Source: JAUWGC01 sp963753055 | Lineage (GTDB): Bacteria > Bacteroidota > Bacteroidia > Bacteroidales > B18-G4 | Assembly (NCBI GenBank): GCA_963753055.1 | Contig: CAVWAP010000004.1 | Span: 558,001 to 622,000, forward strand | Direction: 5' to 3' | DNA: 64,000 nt | Part shown: piece by piece, positions 61,750-64,000 of the stretch | Position numbering within the stretch: the first letter of the stretch is position 1 | Layout: each line of letters opens with the position of its first letter | Notes under the pieces: model-generated | Databases searched by the model: none | What the model was told of the DNA's origin: nothing | The model's input: only the letters and a program-made list of their open reading frames with translations | Program-made: the position numbers and the translations under genes

Positions 61750-62568
61750 ATGCAGTCAGAAATAAAGGAAATTATTGAGGACGCCTGGGAAAATAAACTC
61801 CTGTTGGATAAGTCTCAAACAAGGGATACCATTGATATTGTAATTGATCAGCTCGACAAAGGGAGTCTGAGAGTTGCTGAAAAAAAAGAAGGACAATGGA
61901 TCATAAATGAATGGGTGAAGAAAGCTGTAATTATGTACTTTCCGATCCGCAAAATGAGATCAAGTTTTGCCGGACCGATGGAATTTCATGATAAAATAGA
62001 TCTAAAAAAAGGATATGATCAATTAGGAGTCCGTGTTGTACCCCATGCAATAGCCAGGTATGGTTCTTATGTGGCTAAAGGTGTGATTATGATGCCATCA
62101 TATATAAATATCGGTGCTTATGTGGATACAGGGACCATGGTTGATACCTGGGCAACAGTTGGATCCTGTGCACAGATCGGGAAATCAGTACACCTGAGTG
62201 GTGGTGTAGGTATTGGCGGTGTGCTTGAACCGGTACAGGCAGCTCCGGTAATCATTGAAGATAACTGTTTTATAGGTTCACGATGCATCATTGTTGAAGG
62301 GGCCAGGATCGAAGAAGAAGCCGTGCTGGGTGCTAATGTTGTGATTACCAAATCAACAAAAATCATTGACGTCACAGAGGATAAACCGAGAACCTTCCAG
62401 GGAATTGTTCCACCCAGGTCAGTCGTAATCCCGGGGTCCTACACGAAATCATTTCCTGCTGGCAATTACCAGGTGCCATGTGCACTGATTATAGGGCAAA
62501 GGAAAAAGTCAACTGACCTGAAGACTTCCCTGAATGATGCTTTACGGGAATACGATTTGCCGGTATAA
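61750..62568 (+). CDS. dapD: 2,3,4,5-tetrahydropyridine-2,6-dicarboxylate N-succinyltransferase
   Basis: From the ATG at 61750 (MQSEIKEIIEDAWENKLLL) the protein has 272 residues, the usual DapD size; the frame extends 69 codons upstream over ruvX antisense, which is rejected. The left-handed beta-helix shows hexapeptide repeats and the family motifs VRVVPHAIARYGSYV, GAYVDTGTMVDTWATVGSCA and VHLSGGVGIGGVLEP. It adds succinyl from succinyl-CoA in lysine/diaminopimelate synthesis. Its stop overlaps the next start by one base (TAATG). Confidence 0.96.
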   Translation: MQSEIKEIIEDAWENKLLLDKSQTRDTIDIVIDQLDKGSLRVAEKKEGQWIINEWVKKAVIMYFPIRKMRSSFAGPMEFHDKIDLKKGYDQLGVRVVPHAIARYGSYVAKGVIMMPSYINIGAYVDTGTMVDTWATVGSCAQIGKSVHLSGGVGIGGVLEPVQAAPVIIEDNCFIGSRCIIVEGARIEEEAVLGANVVITKSTKIIDVTEDKPRTFQGIVPPRSVVIPGSYTKSFPAGNYQVPCALIIGQRKKSTDLKTSLNDALREYDLPV

Positions 62569-63554
62569 TGAAAAGTTTCCTCATCATACAAACAGCTTCT
62601 ATCGGGGATGTTGTCCTGGCAAGCTCTCTCATTGAGAAACTGCACCAGCACTATCCGGAAGCACAAATAGATTTTCTCTTGAAAAAAGGAGTAGAGAGAT
62701 TATTTAAGGACCATCCCCTGATAAATCGCCTCTATGTATGGGATAAATCCCAAAAGAAATACAAAAGTCTTAAGGAGATAATTGGTCTGATCCGCAAGGA
62801 GCATTATGATTGCGTAGTTAACGCACAAAGGTTTGCAAGCACAGGCTTAATTACTGTCTTCTCTGCTGCTAAATGCAAGGTTGGATTCTCAAAAAATCCC
62901 TTTAGCCCGCTGTTTACAAAAAGGATCAAACATACAATAAAGAAGCATAACAGGCATGAGGTTGAACGAAATCATGAGCTGATCAAGCATATTACTGATG
63001 ATGAACCAGGCCATGTCAAATTATATCCATCCCCCAGAGACTTTGCATTTACTTCTCAGTACAAAACGAACAAGTATATCACTATTGCCCCGGCATCTTT
63101 ATGGTTTACCAAACAGTACCCGGAAACAAAGTGGGTAGAATTTGTTGCAGATATTGATCCATCATTGTATATTTACTTCCTTGGTTCAGGGCAGGATAGA
63201 TCCTTGTGTGATTCTATCATTCAAGGGGCTCATCACCCTAATTGTCTTAACCTTGCAGGGAAGTTATCATTTTTGGAAACTGCTGCTTTGGTGAAAGATG
63301 CAGGTATGAATTTTGTAAATGATTCGGCTCCGTTACATATTGCGTCTGCCATGAATGCACCTGTAACAGCTATATTTTGCTCTACCATACCTGAATTTGG
63401 CTTCGGTCCATTATCTGATGATGCTGAGATCATTGAGACAACCAAGAAGTTAGACTGTAAGCCTTGTGGACTGCATGGCTGGGACCAATGCCCGAAAAAG
63501 CATTTTGAATGTGCAACAACTATTGACACAAACAAACTATTGAAGCGAACTTAG
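62568..63554 (+). CDS. Glycosyltransferase family 9 (heptosyltransferase-like)
   Basis: The 328-residue GT-B protein starts MKSFLIIQTASIGDVVLASS, the GDVxLaxP-like GT9 opening, followed by LIEKLHQHYPEAQIDFLLKK. The donor-binding motif is FVNDSAPLHIASAMNAPVTA, the (T/N)D(S/T)GxxHxA region with alanine in place of glycine. ADP-heptose or a similar donor would be added to lipopolysaccharide core. It is translationally coupled to dapD and 3 bases before the Sua5/YrdC gene. Confidence 0.92.
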   Translation: MKSFLIIQTASIGDVVLASSLIEKLHQHYPEAQIDFLLKKGVERLFKDHPLINRLYVWDKSQKKYKSLKEIIGLIRKEHYDCVVNAQRFASTGLITVFSAAKCKVGFSKNPFSPLFTKRIKHTIKKHNRHEVERNHELIKHITDDEPGHVKLYPSPRDFAFTSQYKTNKYITIAPASLWFTKQYPETKWVEFVADIDPSLYIYFLGSGQDRSLCDSIIQGAHHPNCLNLAGKLSFLETAALVKDAGMNFVNDSAPLHIASAMNAPVTAIFCSTIPEFGFGPLSDDAEIIETTKKLDCKPCGLHGWDQCPKKHFECATTIDTNKLLKRT

Positions 63555-63557
63555 AAG

Positions 63558-64000
63558 ATGGAACAAGTTGTCAAAGAAGCAGTTAATTACTTAAAAAAAG
63601 GGAAAACCATTCTGTACCCTACAGATACAATATGGGGTATAGGTTGTGATGCTACCAATTTTCAGGCTGTGGAAAAGGTTTTTAAAATTAAGCGCAGAAG
63701 GGAGCATAAAAGCCTGATTATACTTGTGGATTCATTTGACAGAATCCAGAATTATGTGGATAAAGTGCCTGAAATAACCAGGGATCTCATTGAAAGCATG
63801 AATACACCACTGACTATAATCTTCCCTAAGGCCAAGAATCTTGCAAAAAATGTTGTTGGGTCTGATGGTAGCATTGCAATCAGAGTGACCATGGATGATT
63901 TCTGTAAAAAAGTGATATCGGGATTTGGTAAGCCAATTGTATCGACATCTGCTAATATTTCCGGTCACACAAATCCGATCGTCTTTGGCAAGATCAGCAA
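63558..64000 (+). CDS. L-threonylcarbamoyladenylate synthase (Sua5/YciO/YrdC family), N-terminal part
   Basis: The gene runs off the right edge; 147 residues are visible of an expected 190 or so. It starts MEQVVKEAVNYLKKGKTILY, then PTDTIWGIGCDATN, KVFKIKRRREHKSL (the KxR type motif) and IVSTSANISG, which together are typical of YrdC domains. The enzyme makes threonylcarbamoyl-AMP for the t6A modification of tRNA. The ATG lies 3 bases after the GT9 stop, so it is in the dapD operon. Confidence 0.92.
   Translation, partial: MEQVVKEAVNYLKKGKTILYPTDTIWGIGCDATNFQAVEKVFKIKRRREHKSLIILVDSFDRIQNYVDKVPEITRDLIESMNTPLTIIFPKAKNLAKNVVGSDGSIAIRVTMDDFCKKVISGFGKPIVSTSANISGHTNPIVFGKIS

Overview
The window looks like chromosomal DNA of an uncultured or little-studied member of the Bacteroidota, probably an anaerobe near the Bacteroidales. 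Support comes from type IX secretion (T9SS) C-terminal sorting domains, a TonB receptor with a DUF4249 lipoprotein, families largely confined to this phylum (DUF4834, DUF4783, DUF5606, DUF2851), and several promoters of the phylum's TTTG / TAnnTTTG type. A complete Rnf complex and the electron-transfer form of dihydroorotate dehydrogenase (PyrD plus PyrK) fit anaerobic redox metabolism. No tRNA, rRNA, insertion sequence, prophage or CRISPR array was seen.

Layout. 1-6.7 kb: the end of a major-facilitator transporter, a repeat-rich spacer, peptidase PepD, ribosomal protein L34 (rpmH, with its own promoter and terminator), a small DUF4834 membrane protein, a YfhO-like membrane protein and a glycosyltransferase. 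6.7-7.9 kb: a broken gene for a secreted DNRLRE/PKD protein. 7.9-14.8 kb, minus strand: a tight seven-gene surface-glycan operon with a glycosyltransferase, two sulfotransferases, a Wzx-type flippase, a GpsA-like dehydrogenase, a PIG-L deacetylase and a WbqC protein. 14.8-17.2 kb: yihY, nadC and a DUF4783 gene. 17.2-29.4 kb: an SDR oxidoreductase, rseC, two large paralogous T9SS proteins, rnfBCDGEA and an ftsE-like ATPase. 29.4-40.1 kb: two glycosyltransferases, murB, a UbiA-family prenyltransferase, DUF2752 and TM2 proteins, pyrD-pyrK-DUF5606, an MsbA-like ABC transporter, purB and a 61-residue protein. 40.2-44.1 kb: a three-gene outer-membrane operon. 44.2-57.5 kb: mainly membrane proteins, namely rhomboid protease, peptide transporter, GT39 transferase, sodium symporters (NSS and two AGCS), a cation/proton antiporter and a K+ channel, followed by a DUF2851 protein. 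57.6-64 kb: zapB-like, zapA, a probable 6S RNA, rny, then ruvX-def-TPR lipoprotein on the other strand, then dapD, a GT9 transferase and the start of a Sua5/YrdC gene.

How the genes fit together. Rnf couples ferredoxin and NAD to an ion gradient that the sodium symporters could use. MurB, DapD, the glycosyltransferases, flippase and sulfotransferases build the envelope. PepD, the peptide transporter and the amino-acid symporters suggest peptide and amino-acid feeding.

The most unusual material is non-coding. Short-period (7 or 8 bp) tandem tracts lie in three spacers. A dispersed hairpin repeat occurs twice, each time overlapping the stop codon of the preceding gene. Two secreted paralogs lie between rseC and rnfB, and a structured RNA with a perfect 12-bp closing stem lies between zapA and rny. 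Functional names rest on motif recognition by eye; no database search was run.
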